Translations under genes and position numbers: made by a program
Shown here: in pieces, positions 44,420 to 54,622 of the stretch
Layout: each line of letters begins with the position of its first letter
Position numbering within the stretch: the stretch's first letter is position 1
Assembly: GCF_012489685.1 (NCBI RefSeq)
Contig: NC_080043.1
Location: 63,481,920 to 63,545,919 of the forward strand
Length of the DNA: 64,000 nt
From: Lotus japonicus
Taxonomy: Eukaryota > Streptophyta > Magnoliopsida > Fabales > Fabaceae
Direction: 5' to 3'
The notes under the pieces: model-generated
What the model saw: only the letters and a program-made list of their open reading frames with translations
Database searches by the model: none
What the model was told of the DNA's origin: nothing

Positions 44420-44812
44420 ATGGCATCATACATGGAAGCACTTGAAGAGCTCAGAAGGAAGTCCTTTGAGGAGGACTTGTTCCTAAACATAAGGCATCCA
44501 GAGGGTACAACGACCATATCAGAGCTGACGAGGACACTGCTTGAGGAGGACCTTCGTCCAGAGCTAAAGAACGACTTGAAGGAATTTCTTGCCTTCGTGG
44601 AAGAAGTTCAAGAACTCAGCCAGCTTGAGCTGAGGCTACTGGAAGAGAAGGACATGATAGAAAGAAAACTCAAGACAACAGAAGAGGTTCTGGAGAGGAG
44701 TGAGTTGAGCGTCAATCTCAACAACATCCAGTATTCACTAGATCGTCTGGAGAGGGAGAGGTCAGAGCAGCGCCAAGAGTGCAGAAGAATGAGGAAGGAT
44801 CCTCCATTCTAG
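44420..44812 (+). CDS. Antisense 130-residue coiled-coil protein of copia element C3
   Basis: Runs opposite to all other C3 genes, between the third ORF and the 3' LTR. It begins MASYMEALEELRRKSFEEDL and ends RRMRKDPPF. It is charged and Glu/Leu/Arg-rich, with a likely coiled coil at residues ~45-125 and no signal peptide, membrane segment or zinc motif. The C4 copy is also 130 residues, about 74% identical by eye, with no indel or stop, although the third ORF beside it in C3 carries a stop. In the first 40 codons I count nine synonymous and eight non-synonymous differences, suggesting purifying selection. Extra ORFs, some antisense, are known in some plant Ty3/gypsy elements; I know of none named for this family. 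Function unknown. Confidence 0.7.
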   Translation: MASYMEALEELRRKSFEEDLFLNIRHPEGTTTISELTRTLLEEDLRPELKNDLKEFLAFVEEVQELSQLELRLLEEKDMIERKLKTTEEVLERSELSVNLNNIQYSLDRLERERSEQRQECRRMRKDPPF

Positions 44813-44878
44813 ACTTTAGGAAAAAAAAAATGTATGATGTAAACATAATGATTATGAAATTTTTGCAAACACAATGTG

Positions 44879-44882
<4 letters not shown>

Positions 44883-44944
<62 letters not shown>
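44883..44944. repeat. (TA)n microsatellite
   Basis: About 31 AT dinucleotides downstream of the antisense ORF. In C4 the same place reads ATATTATATAGATATGCATA (51190-51209), so the array expanded in C3. Confidence 0.97.
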
Positions 44945-44947
<3 letters not shown>

Positions 44948-45043
44948 CACAAACGAACAAAGCTGAATAACTAAAGAAAAAAGAAACAGAAGTTAACCAA
45001 ATAGAACAAAGTTAAAAAAAAGGAAAGCGAAGAGATCCTAAAA

Positions 45044-45705
45044 TTAGGGTTTATCAGATCGACGCAGAAGTTCCATCATCATGTGCTTCATTTCAATTAG
45101 CATAGACTCATGAGTGTCAAGACGCTGTTCCATGATGTCGAGTCTGGACGAGCTTGACTGAGTAGAGCTGGAAGGAACATTCTGAGCAGCTTGAGGAGCT
45201 GGAATGGAAGCAGAAGCAGCAGGAGTAAACACTACTGGTGCAAGTGCTTGGCATCTAAGGGCTTCAGCTTCAGCTTCAAGTCTTTCTGCCTCTAATCTTT
45301 CTTGTTCAGCTTGAGCTGCTGCTTGACGTGCAGCTTCTTATGCTTGCTCTTGCTTTCTTCTGGTCTCTTCAATAACTTCAAGGAGCTTGTGTCTTTGTTG
45401 TTGTTCATGAAGAGCTACTCTTCTTGCAAACCTCTGCTTGGCAGCTACTATCCTCTGATCCCTTTCAGCAATAAGATGACTCATCATAGCAGGAACCTGA
45501 GCAACTAACCAAGTACTCAGATTATTCCATTCCTCAGCAACAGAGTCAGGATCCTCACTCAGATCAGTATGACCTTTGACGTTGCGAATCATCAGTGACG
45601 CTTCATGATTAAAAACACTGATGCACTCAGAGAGAGAGGTTGGTCTTAGGTGAGTGTAGGGAACAATGGATAGGTTGGTTTCAGGAGAGGTTGGGTGGTT
45701 GCTGC
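45044..45705 (-). pseudogene. Third ORF of C3, C-terminal part
   Basis: It matches the last ~220 residues of the C4 third ORF: YTHLRPTSLSECI, NLSTWLVAQVP, FARRVALHEQQQRHKLLE, the Ala/Glu-rich coiled-coil part and the end MLIEMKHMMMELLRR. A TAA near 45338 interrupts the coiled coil. The N-terminal part is separated by G4 and would lie outside the window. Confidence 0.85.
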
Positions 45706-46933
45706 TGTAAGGCCCGAGTTTTTAAGCTTATGCTAAGTGAATAAACTTCTTATTCACGATTAGGGTTGATGTAATGTGAAGGGAAACCTGAACGAAAGTT
45801 TATTAAATGAAATATATTTATGAAGGAGAAAGTTCAGGAAAAGTTCAAGGATTGCATTATGATCGATAAAAGTTATAGCACGAACGTTTTACGCTTAAAC
45901 CTAGGTCAGAAACCCTAGTATATAGCTAATTTTCACTTTTAGGCACGACGTAAGCTAATTCAAAAAATCTTCAGAGAAATGTTAGAACTTCTCTTCTTCC
46001 ATATATCACAATCGTTTCGAGGCGAAACTCTAGGATCTACGAACGTCCGATTCCAATCATCGGAAGTTTGCCGAAACCGAATCCCTGGTATTTCAAAACC
46101 CTAGAATTTCCCGACTTTGAGGACTTTATCTATTCAGAGCTTCAAATGAATATTCTACACGCGTACACCCATTTCTCTTGATGATTTCAATCTTTCTTCA
46201 GAAGGAAGTTTTCCATTCCGACATTCGATGCAAAAAGCAACTTATCGGGTAAAATAGTTTTATACCGACTATGCTTTAGTTGCCAAAAATACAAGGAGAC
46301 ATCTTTATAGTTTTGGAATTCTTTTGCCAAAACATATCAATTAATTCATGGAGAACGACGCCGGAAAAATCAGATTCGCGAAACTTTCATTTTCCCGCGA
46401 ATTTCCAACCTTTATATATAGCAAAGAAAGGAAGAAAAACACAAATTCTCCTCCATTTTCTCTCCCAAAACCGCGGCCAAGAACAAGGAAGAAGGAAGAA
46501 GAGTTTTTCTTCATCGTTTGCTTGATCGTCGATCAATCAGTTGCTACTTCAAGGCTTCGAGGTATAGTCGCTAATCCTTACCTCTGATCGCTTTTTCCAT
46601 AGCTTTTCTGTAGAGTTTTCTGAGCGGATAGTTTATGGGTTTTTGCAAAACTATCCTGAATCTTTCATTTCTGATTCTAAACCTCTTCCTTATGCGCCCA
46701 AGATCACTTCTGCCGGGTTAGATTTTCCGTTATGTCGCCGGAATTCCGCCGGAATCAATTTGAGCCTAAAATACCCATTTTTGGAGTTTTTGGTGTAAAG
46801 CTTCAACCTTTAGGCTGAAAACTATCGCCTTAGCTTAGTGCTAGTAGGATTAGTTGTCATAAACGTCGTTGGTGACGTCCCTGCAAAATTTCATTTTTGG
46901 GATTTCAGTTTTGAAAATCCTAAGTTAAAAATC

Positions 46934-48222
46934 ATGACCAAAATACCCCTGCGACAGTTTTTGATCCGATAATTTTTCCGAGTTCAGAATACCCTTAGTT
47001 ACGGCTTATGAAAGCATAGGAACCAAGTTTGATCGAAGAAAAATCGAGCCCCATAATTGCACAAAGTGGCCGAGCCCTATTAGGGGGGAGGAGGAAAATT
47101 TCCTTTTCCGAAAACTTGTTTTTCGCGCTAGTTTATCGTACCTTAGGGTATAGATTACTTCGAGTAACCTTAGTAAGTATCGATAGCTTAGTTTTCGATA
47201 GATTCTGATAGTATTTCTGTGATTTTGCTTTAAAGGAACTTTTGAGGAATTTCCTGAGGAGCAACGCTTTGTTTGTGAGGAAGAGTTTGAAGTTCACCCT
47301 GGAGAACCTACAGGTGAGGGCTTCTCACTGAATCTCTAGTTAATGCTTAGGGTCGATGTTTCGACATTGTTTACTGTTTATGCACTGGAATTGTGTGTGA
47401 TTGGAAAATGTTTTCTGAGGCTTCGGCTGACAATGTAGATGATTCATCTACTGAATGTTTTTGAGATTGTCTTACATGCTATGTGCTATGTGGGTAATCT
47501 AGGATGTGTGGTGCATGCTTTATATGCTAAGTGCTAAGTGTTTATGATGCGATTTATTGATATATGACATGTTGTTGATTGTGATAATTTAAAAATGCTC
47601 TGTACTGGAATCTGAGATTCTGAATGGTGAGAATAGCGGGCAGGTCATGCCGATTTTATTTTGAGAGTTTTGAGAAAGTTTGATAGGATGAACGAGGTTC
47701 GGGCCTTTATTTTGTTTAGTGGATCGAGACATCCTCTGGAAGCGACTTGGGATTGGGAGATCCTGAAAATGTATAAGACTTGCGATAAGACAAAATGGAA
47801 TCTATTTTATAAAGAAAATTCATAAGACCTTAAATAACCTCAAAATCTTTAAGTAATGATAACAACCTCGAAGGAAGGCATTGGAAGTCAAATCATAGTT
47901 TTGGAAAAACGAGGAGTGTCGTCGGATCCAAGTGTTGAGTTTATTGTTGTGCTGTTGGAGCAGCGTTTGTTGTTGTGCTGTTGGAGCAGCGTTTGTTATT
48001 GTGCTGTTGGAGCAGCGTTTGTTGTGGTGCTGTTGGAGCAGCTATGTGTCGTTATGAAGTGTGTCTTTTGGTTGTAGAATCGACTTTACCTTAGGGTAAG
48101 CTTTTAGAGACTTTAACTTCCCTAGAACACGTGGCGACGTGTCGAGTGAGGACGGAGACGTTGTTTGACTAATCATTTTGCATACATGCAACATTAATGA
48201 GGTATTAACACAGGACGTACTC
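46934..48222 (+). repeat. Tandem duplication in G4 LTR, unit 1 (1289 bp)
   Basis: It runs from ATGACCAAAATACCCC to AACACAGGACGTACTC. Unit 2 is 48223-48669 plus 59676-60517 (447 + 842 = 1289 bp after removing C4 and one target duplication). About five substitutions separate the units by eye. The junction shares TC with both ends. The unit starts before the 26-bp minisatellite and includes it, so the LTR has two minisatellites. Confidence 0.9.
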
Positions 48223-48664
48223 ATGACCAAAATACCCCTGCGACAGTTTTTGATCCGATAATTTTTCCGAGTTCAGAATACCCTTAGTTACGGCTTATGA
48301 AAGCATAGGAACCAAGTTTGATCGAAGAAAAATCGAGCCCCATAATTGCACAAAGTGGCCGAGCCCTATTAAGGGGGAGGAGGAAAATTTCCTTTTCCGA
48401 AAACTTGTTTTTCGCGCTAGTTTATCGTACCTTAGGGTATAGATTACTTCGAGTAACCTTAGTAAGTATCGATAGCTTAGTTTTCGATAGATTCTGATAG
48501 TATTTCTGTGATTTTGCTTTAAAGGAACTTTTGAGGAATTTCCTGAGGAGCAACGCTTTGCTTGTGAGGAAGAGTTTGAAGTTCACCCTGGAGAACCTAC
48601 AGGTGAGGGCTTCTCACTGAATCTCTAGTTAATGCTTAGGGTCGATGTTTCGACATTGTTTACT

Positions 48665-48669
48665 GTTTA
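48665..48669. repeat. Target-site duplication of C4, left copy
   Basis: GTTTA before TGAAGGTATG; the same GTTTA follows the C4 end at 59671-59675. The empty site reads TTACTGTTTATGCACTGG, as at 47375-47392 in unit 1. Confidence 0.95.
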
Positions 48670-49875
48670 TGAAGGTATGAAAAACGGTAGAAAGGTGGGG
48701 TTTGAATAACGTTTTCAGTATAAAACTTCCACCTTAAAGATTTTGACAAATCTTTCGAGAACTTAAGTGCTAGAGATAAGAGATAGAAAAGCACACAAGG
48801 ATTTTATCCTGGTTCACTTGATAAATCACTCAAGCTACTCTAGTCCACCCGTTAAGGTGATTTCTTCCTTCTTAGAATGAAGGCAATCCACTAATCAGGT
48901 AAGAGTTACAACTGCACTTGAAACATACAAGTGACTAACAATTACCTTGACTTAGCTCACACTAAGATTCACTCTCTTAGTCTTCTCTAGGATCCGATCA
49001 ACCTTGATCTCCTAAAGGAACTAAACAAACTGTTTATCAAAGAATTGTTTACAAGAGATTTGCTTCTAAAAAGCTAATAGTAAACTCAATGAATTTCAGA
49101 TGAAAGAAAACTTAGAAGATTTTGAATATGTCTTGCGTATGTGAATGCTTCTAGCCGTTTCTTTCAGTCTTCAGCCTCTTTATATGCTCCAAGGATTAGG
49201 GTTTGAACGCTGCATGGAAATGCTACCGTTGGAGGGCAGTTCTGGAAATTCCAGCTTCTGCTGTGGCTGAGAACGTTAGGTAGGTCGTCAGGAAGGTACA
49301 GTTGCTTTTGTACTTGGATAGCGACGCGACCTTTAAACCTAGGAGACTTCTGATCAGGGGAATGCTTCATATTGGAACTTGTGAAGCCGGTTGATCAGAG
49401 TCAGAGGGAAAGCACAGATCCTCTGACCATTGTATCTTCTGATTCTGAACTCAGAGGGAAGAACATGGCCTTCAGAGTTTCTTGCTTCCGGACTTCAGAG
49501 TTTCCACTATTCAGCTTCTGGATCTTCAGAGTCTTCTACACCATCAGAACATCTGAGCCTTCAGTGTTTCTTGGTTATCAGAACTTCTGGATCTTCAGAG
49601 CTTCTAGTGACTGAGTCCTCATCAGAGTTTGTGAAACTTCAGAACTTCTGAAGCTTTTCCACTGTTCATACTGAACATGGTGAATGCGAAAGCGTTGCTT
49701 GGGTCACTCTTTATACACAGTGCTTCTGATTTGTGTGAGATTGCGTTGAGGTCAGAGCCTGTAAATAGCACACTCAGAAAAACACGTTAGGGTACCACAA
49801 TTGTTCATATCAAAAGGTTAACTTGTAATCATCAAAACATAGAGTTGTACTACTAGATCAAAACTTGATCTTACA
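48670..49875 (-). repeat. C4 3' LTR
   Basis: 1206 bp, complete, TG...CA on the minus strand. TATA box near 49178-49186 (minus); TCAGA/TCTGA-rich U3 at about 49395-49770. Confidence 0.94.
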
Positions 49876-49892
49876 ATCTCCCCCTTTTTGAT
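49876..49892 (-). other. C4 polypurine tract
   Basis: On the minus strand ATCAAAAAGGGGGAGAT directly before TGTAAGATC; the preceding TCATC block is typical of SIRE elements. Confidence 0.9.
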
Positions 49893-50647
49893 GATGACAA
49901 AACTAAGATTTTTGATGAACAATTCTTAAACAATAAACTGAATTCACTCAGAGTTTAGGGATATAGAATAAGACTTATCCTGATGTGAATAGTTTATCTT
50001 GCTCATTCTGAATTCAAGTCACTGCTTGATTCTGAGCTTAGCTCCCCCTGAATCTAATACTTGATGAAAACGTTAGTAAAGTCTAGATTCTGAGCTAAAT
50101 TATATAAGAGTTCGGAGTGAAAAACTTATGACATAGATGAAAATCGAGTAATCAGAGCGCATAAGTAATCAGAGTCACGGACAGGGTATCAGAGTCTTGA
50201 GTATCAGAGTCAACTTAGAATCACTTCAGAAGAAGTGAAATGTATTCCTTGTATTTGCCCAGTGACACATCTATGGTCATGAAGGTGGAACACTTAAATT
50301 CTCCAAAAGAAAAAATAAATCACACTAACACATCTTACACATCAAAAACTAACACATCTTACACATCAAAAACTGGGTTTACTCCCCCTTTTTGTCATAA
50401 GAAAAAAGCTTGGGGTGTGAAAAACTTAGCTTGAAGTACAAGGTACTCCCCCTTAGAGAAGGTCTAAGTTTAAAGTGAAAAAGAAAACGATGCAAGAATC
50501 AGAGTTAGGCGAAAAAAAAAAATAGAAGAGTTAATGCAAGAGAAGAACGTTTACCACTGGTCAAGTGAGTAAAGAGAAGGGTCAGTTACCAAGAACTTAA
50601 CCTTGAAAAACCGTAGGAGCATTAACTTTCAGAGAGAGAGTGAAGCC
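49893..50647. other. Non-coding 3' region of C4
   Basis: No ORF of note. Extra CTCCCCC blocks at 50043, 50381 and 50447 read as purine tracts on the minus strand and may be secondary plus-strand primers. A 23-bp direct repeat (ACTAACACATCTTACACATC) lies at 50324-50369. Confidence 0.55.
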
Positions 50648-50655
50648 TATATAAA
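50648..50655 (+). promoter_or_regulatory. TATA box of the antisense ORF (C4)
   Basis: TATATAAA in the same GAAGCCTATATAAAGCG context as C3, 60 nt before the ATG at 50708. Confidence 0.55.
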
Positions 50656-50707
50656 GCGTTGGAGAGAAAGGTAAGCTTCACACCTCGAACGATTTTCAGT
50701 AAAGAAA

Positions 50708-51100
50708 ATGACATCATACATCGTAGCATTAGAAGAGCTGAGGAAGAAGGCCTTTGAAGAGGACTTGTTCCTGAACATCAGGCATCCAGAGGGTGCAACG
50801 ACCATCGCGGAGCTGACACGGTCACTGCTGGAAGAGGACCTGTGTCCAGAGTTGGAGAGAGACCTGAAGGAATTTCTTGCCTTCGTGGAGGAGTTACAAG
50901 AACTCAGCCGGCTTGAACTCAAGCTGCTGGAAGAGAAAGAAAGTTTGGAAGAGAAGCTCAATACCGCAGAAGAGAGTCTGGAGAGGGATGAGCTTAAGGA
51001 CAGGCTCAGCAACATCCAGTATGCACTGGATCGTCTGGAGAAGGATAGGTCAGAGCAGCGCCAGGAGTGCAGAAGAATGAGGAGAGATCCTCCATTCTAG
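50708..51100 (+). CDS. Antisense 130-residue coiled-coil protein of copia element C4
   Basis: Homologue of 44420-44812: starts MTSYIVALEELRKKAFEEDL, keeps LFLNIRHPEG, DLKEFLAFVEE, RSEQRQECRRMR and ends DPPF. The frame is intact, same length as in C3. It lies antisense to the element, convergent with the third ORF, whose stop is at 51320. Likely coiled coil from residue ~45 on. No catalytic or nucleic-acid-binding motif is visible. The long minus-strand frame at 50647-51015 is its low-complexity Ser/Leu shadow. Confidence 0.7.
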   Translation: MTSYIVALEELRKKAFEEDLFLNIRHPEGATTIAELTRSLLEEDLCPELERDLKEFLAFVEELQELSRLELKLLEEKESLEEKLNTAEESLERDELKDRLSNIQYALDRLEKDRSEQRQECRRMRRDPPF

Positions 51101-51319
51101 ATATAGGGAAAAAATGTAAACAGAACGAATGTATGATGTAAACAGAAAAATATTATGAATAAAAGGATTTTTGCAGACATATGTGACACAAATATTATAT
51201 AGATATGCATATATAATCACAAACGAACAAAGTAGAATAAGTAAATAAAAGGAACAGAGTTTAACAAAAAAAAATAAAACAAAGTTAAAGAAAAGGAAAA
51301 ACGAAGAGATCCTAAAAAA

Positions 51320-54178
51320 CTAAGGTTTATCAGTGCGTCGCAGAAGTTCCATCATCATGTGCTTCATCTCAATCAGCATGGATTCATGAATGTCAAGACG
51401 TTGTTCCATGATGTCGAGTCTGGATGAACTTGACTGAGCAGAACCGGAAGGAACATTCTGAGCAGCTTGAGGATCTGGAATGGAAGCAGAAGCATCAGGA
51501 GTAAATACTACTGGTGCAAGTGCTTGGCATCTAAGAGCTTCAGCCTCAGCTTCAAGTCGCTCTGCCTCTAGTCTGGCTTGTTCAGCTTGAGCTGCTGCTA
51601 GACGTGCAGCTTCTTCTGCTTGAGCTTTCTTTCTCTTGGCTTCTTCAATAGCTTCGAGAAGCTTCTGTCTCTGTTCTTGTTCATGAAGAGCCACCCTTCG
51701 AGCAAACCTTTGCTTTGCAGCCTCAATGCTCTGACTTCCCTCTGTATGCAGGAGCTGCATCATAATTGGAACTTGAGCCACTAGCCAAGTGCCCAGATTG
51801 TACCACTCATCAGCCACACGTTCAGCATTCTCACTGAGGTCAGTCTGACCGTGCACATTGCGTAGCATCATAGAAGCTTCATGATAGAAAGTATTGATGC
51901 ACTCAGAGAGAGATGTGGGTCGGAGGTGAGTGTAGGGAATTATGGAGAGGTTGGGTTCAGGAGAGGCTGGGTGGTTGCTGCTGTGAGCTTCAGAGGCACC
52001 TTGTGGAGAACCAATGTTAAATGGTTGAGCATTGGGTTCAGAGGTTCCAAGGTGAGGGTCTGAAGTTTCAACCAGAGGATGGGGTGATCTAACCGAGGAT
52101 TGGTTAGACACTGATTGTTCGGGTTCAGGTTCTGGTTGAATAGGCTCTTGTTGGTCTGGGGCAGGGTGAGCTTGTTGAGCCAAATGGTCTGCCTCTTGTA
52201 AAGGATTGGCCAAGATAGGTTCATCTGGGTCAACTAGACGTTCAGGTCTAGGGCCAGGATATCTCCTAGGGCTTGGACAAGTAAGATAATAATCTTCTAG
52301 GGTAGACACCTTTTCTTTTCTTACCTCCATGAATTTTCTAATGGATTCAGAGTTATTGGAGGGAGAAGAATCAGCAACATGGGTTGGGAAGGATACAGGT
52401 GTATAGGCTGTGGAAGAGTCTGTATCCGTGGTTCTGGCAGCAGGACGTGCTGATGCTCTGGGAACAGAGTGATCAGACGTTCTGGGTTGTGGTTCTGTTT
52501 GGTTGGGCTCTGGTTGTTCATGGATGATGGGTTCAGAAGATAATGGGTCGTACGGAATGGTAATAAGAGAGGTTGGTTCTTCTGACCTAGAGGGTTGGTT
52601 CTGAAGCAAATTCCAGAGAGGTGCTTCAGTAGGTGAAGGTTGAAAGAATGAAGATCTGGGGGAATGTGGTGGAGAGGTGGTTTGTGCAGCTGGTTGGGAT
52701 TCAGGAATAGGAGTGAGGGGATTTGAGGAGTGTTTGAGCATAGAAGAAATAGGGAGTGCATCAAATAAATTCAAATCATCATCAGAAGCAAGTGCAGGCT
52801 TACTTGAATGTGCTGATGATCTGGTCACTCTGGCAGGAGGTTCAGTCCTTTTGACCACTTCAGCAGCTGGTTCCACCCGAGTAGGCTTCACCACGATTCT
52901 GACCTGCTTCTTCTTCTTCTTGGGAGGACCATCCTCATCATCACTATCATCACCATCATCAGGCTTTCTCTTCGTTTTCTTGACCAGAGGGACATCGGAT
53001 TCCTCAGAAGATTCGTCCAGTATCATCTTCCTCTGAGCTTTCTTCTTGGGAGGAGAAGGAAACTCTGGTGCTGGCGGCAGTCTGCTGACGAAATCATCAA
53101 GATCGATTTCGAATCCTTGAGCCCTTAGGTCATCAACATAACACCTAATGGCGTCAGGATTGTCTGCCTGAGTCCACAGAGGGTAGTCATTCAGAGGCAT
53201 CCTTCTGCTTCTGATTTCAGAAGATGTGTCTTCATGAGCAGGAGCAATCTTCTTCTGGACCAAACCCATCTTCTTCAGAGAATTTGCAGTGAAGACATCA
53301 CTGACAATGGTGCTCAGATCCTCTACACATCCAGCATTGACCAGATCTTGCACCAGGTTGCTCTCAATGAGAAAGTCTGAGAGCAGTCTCCCAAAGGGGA
53401 TGTACTTGATTGCTGACTTGATGGAGGCGGTGGTGCGAGACTTCCGGATGCATTCCTTCAAGTAGGAGAACAGGAAGTAGGGAAGGCAGATCTTCTTCTG
53501 GTCTTGGATGAAGAACAACATCACCTTCTGGTTGAAGTTGATGTAGTCTGGAGAACGGCCCTTCGGTCTCTGGTTTATGCAGTGGAGCAGGATCTTGTGC
53601 CAGATTCTGAGCTTGGGATGAAGGTCCATCACCTTGTAACTCGTCTTGCCCGGTTTGAAAGTGGTGTACAGGGCCTCGTTGATTGTATTCTTGGTGCTGG
53701 GTTTCAGCTTCGATTCCGTGAGTTGGAAACGATACCCATAAGCAGTGTCTGCTCCCAGCAAGTTCACGAAGGACTTCTCCGTGATGATGATCTTTCTTCC
53801 AAGAATGTACGATACCACCTGAGTATCGTCGCAGTCGGCATGCTTCCAGAATTCCTTTACCAGTTTCTCATACACGGGTCCTCGAAGTCTGTTGAAGTAA
53901 TTTCCCCAACCTTGAGCTTGGACTTCAGGACGAAGATCATACCCATTTGCAGCCAGGTTGTCGAGGTTGAATCTCCATTCTGCCAGGACTTGGAGTTCCT
54001 CAGGAGAAAATACGCAGTGAACGGCACAGCCCCGTTCTGCAATTGGAACACTCTGCTCTTGAGCTTGACCTTGATCTGATGTCGGATTCTCAGGGCCCCT
54101 TTGACCCGTTGCTAGACCGACTACCATGTGAGGGAACTGAGGTGCATCTGCAGTAGATCTTCTTGTTTGTCTCACCAT
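51320..54178 (-). CDS. Third ORF of C4: plant transposon-type protein, 952 residues
   Basis: ATG at 54178 (AAAATGGTGAGAC), the start shared with C2; the frame is open 52 codons further upstream but those codons vary between copies. Residues ~30-330 resemble the domain commonly annotated 'putative plant transposon protein' (EELQVLAEWRF, HADCDDTQVVSYI, IIITEKSFVNLLGADTAYGY, KVMLFFIQDQKKICLPYFLF). A Lys/Glu/Asp-rich basic-acidic middle (GPPKKKKKQVRIVV), a Pro/Ser/Gln-rich stretch, and a C-terminal Ala/Glu coiled coil (residues ~830-900) follow. I see no signal peptide or membrane segment, so it does not look like the Env-like ORF reported for SIRE1. Role unknown. Confidence 0.8.
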   Translation of the reverse strand: MVRQTRRSTADAPQFPHMVVGLATGQRGPENPTSDQGQAQEQSVPIAERGCAVHCVFSPEELQVLAEWRFNLDNLAANGYDLRPEVQAQGWGNYFNRLRGPVYEKLVKEFWKHADCDDTQVVSYILGRKIIITEKSFVNLLGADTAYGYRFQLTESKLKPSTKNTINEALYTTFKPGKTSYKVMDLHPKLRIWHKILLHCINQRPKGRSPDYINFNQKVMLFFIQDQKKICLPYFLFSYLKECIRKSRTTASIKSAIKYIPFGRLLSDFLIESNLVQDLVNAGCVEDLSTIVSDVFTANSLKKMGLVQKKIAPAHEDTSSEIRSRRMPLNDYPLWTQADNPDAIRCYVDDLRAQGFEIDLDDFVSRLPPAPEFPSPPKKKAQRKMILDESSEESDVPLVKKTKRKPDDGDDSDDEDGPPKKKKKQVRIVVKPTRVEPAAEVVKRTEPPARVTRSSAHSSKPALASDDDLNLFDALPISSMLKHSSNPLTPIPESQPAAQTTSPPHSPRSSFFQPSPTEAPLWNLLQNQPSRSEEPTSLITIPYDPLSSEPIIHEQPEPNQTEPQPRTSDHSVPRASARPAARTTDTDSSTAYTPVSFPTHVADSSPSNNSESIRKFMEVRKEKVSTLEDYYLTCPSPRRYPGPRPERLVDPDEPILANPLQEADHLAQQAHPAPDQQEPIQPEPEPEQSVSNQSSVRSPHPLVETSDPHLGTSEPNAQPFNIGSPQGASEAHSSNHPASPEPNLSIIPYTHLRPTSLSECINTFYHEASMMLRNVHGQTDLSENAERVADEWYNLGTWLVAQVPIMMQLLHTEGSQSIEAAKQRFARRVALHEQEQRQKLLEAIEEAKRKKAQAEEAARLAAAQAEQARLEAERLEAEAEALRCQALAPVVFTPDASASIPDPQAAQNVPSGSAQSSSSRLDIMEQRLDIHESMLIEMKHMMMELLRRTDKP

Positions 54179-54308
54179 TTTTGAAGTGGTTGAAGGTTTG
54201 AGGTAGAAGATGAAGGTTGAAAGATGAAGAGAGATCGAGAGAGAAATCGAGAATAAACGGTTTTGAAAAGCAGAGAGAGCGAGAGTAAAAACCGGAAGTG
54301 ATGGAGAT

Positions 54309-54325
54309 CGTGTGTGTATAGTGGG
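54309..54325 (-). promoter_or_regulatory. Candidate internal promoter of the third ORF (C4)
   Basis: CCCACTATACACACACG on the minus strand, about 130 nt before the ATG; also at 2355-2371 and 19857-19873. It could let the third ORF be transcribed separately from gag-pol. Confidence 0.35.
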
Positions 54326-54334
54326 TTTTATCAA

Positions 54335-54622
54335 ATAACCGTTGTTGATTCAAAAAGCACTTTAAGATCAACGGTTGAAAATTAAAGATAGATAGTAACA
54401 GTAAAATACACAAATCACACACAGGAGAGAAGCATATCTACACGCAATCATAACAGACTGTCACACGGGCACAAGGAACTATGCATCAGAAATTCTGACA
54501 CACATGTTGTTGTCTCAGCTTCAGAGTCAGTACCAGTGGGTACACACACTCTGATTGAGTTACCTTCTGGACTAGACATCTTCTGATCAAGAAGTATCAT
54601 AGTCAGAGGTTCTGATCCATCT
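54335..54622. other. Spacer between pol and third ORF (C4)
   Basis: No coding region on either strand. The sequence is shared with the C1 and C2 spacers (2420-2660 and 19920-20160). It contains short TCAGAG-type motifs and ATAACCGTTGTTGATT near the candidate internal promoter. Confidence 0.6.

Larger units (their letters stand above)
42389..45705 (-). mobile_element. C3: Ty1/copia element, 3' part (split by G4)
   Basis: From left to right on the plus strand: 3' LTR, polypurine tract, antisense ORF, and the C-terminal part of the third ORF, cut at 45705 by G4. The rest must lie beyond the right end of the window, after G4. The left flank CACCG (42384-42388) is the expected target duplication; its partner is not visible. 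Confidence 0.85.
45706..48669 (+). repeat. G4 5' LTR, part left of C4
   Basis: Promoter region with TATA box (46413-46420) and donor-like GAG|GTATAG near 46559-46567, then a full first unit of the 1289-bp duplication and the first 447 bp of the second. Minisatellite of 26 bp at 47945-48040. C4 interrupts after GTTTA at 48669. Confidence 0.9.

Noticed and set aside
44879..44960. 80-codon ORF rich in Ile/Tyr on the minus strand (44718-44960)
   Set aside because: Translation of the (TA)n microsatellite.
50647..51015. Ser/Leu-rich 122-codon ORF on the minus strand
   Set aside because: It is the shadow of the conserved antisense coiled-coil ORF; its low-complexity composition follows from Glu/Lys codons on the other strand.
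52677..53036. Plus-strand ORFs within the third ORF of C4 (also 53504-54079)
   Set aside because: Shadow frames of a long open gene. 1663-2088 is the counterpart in C1, but there is no start context or motif, unlike the ORF at 50708.
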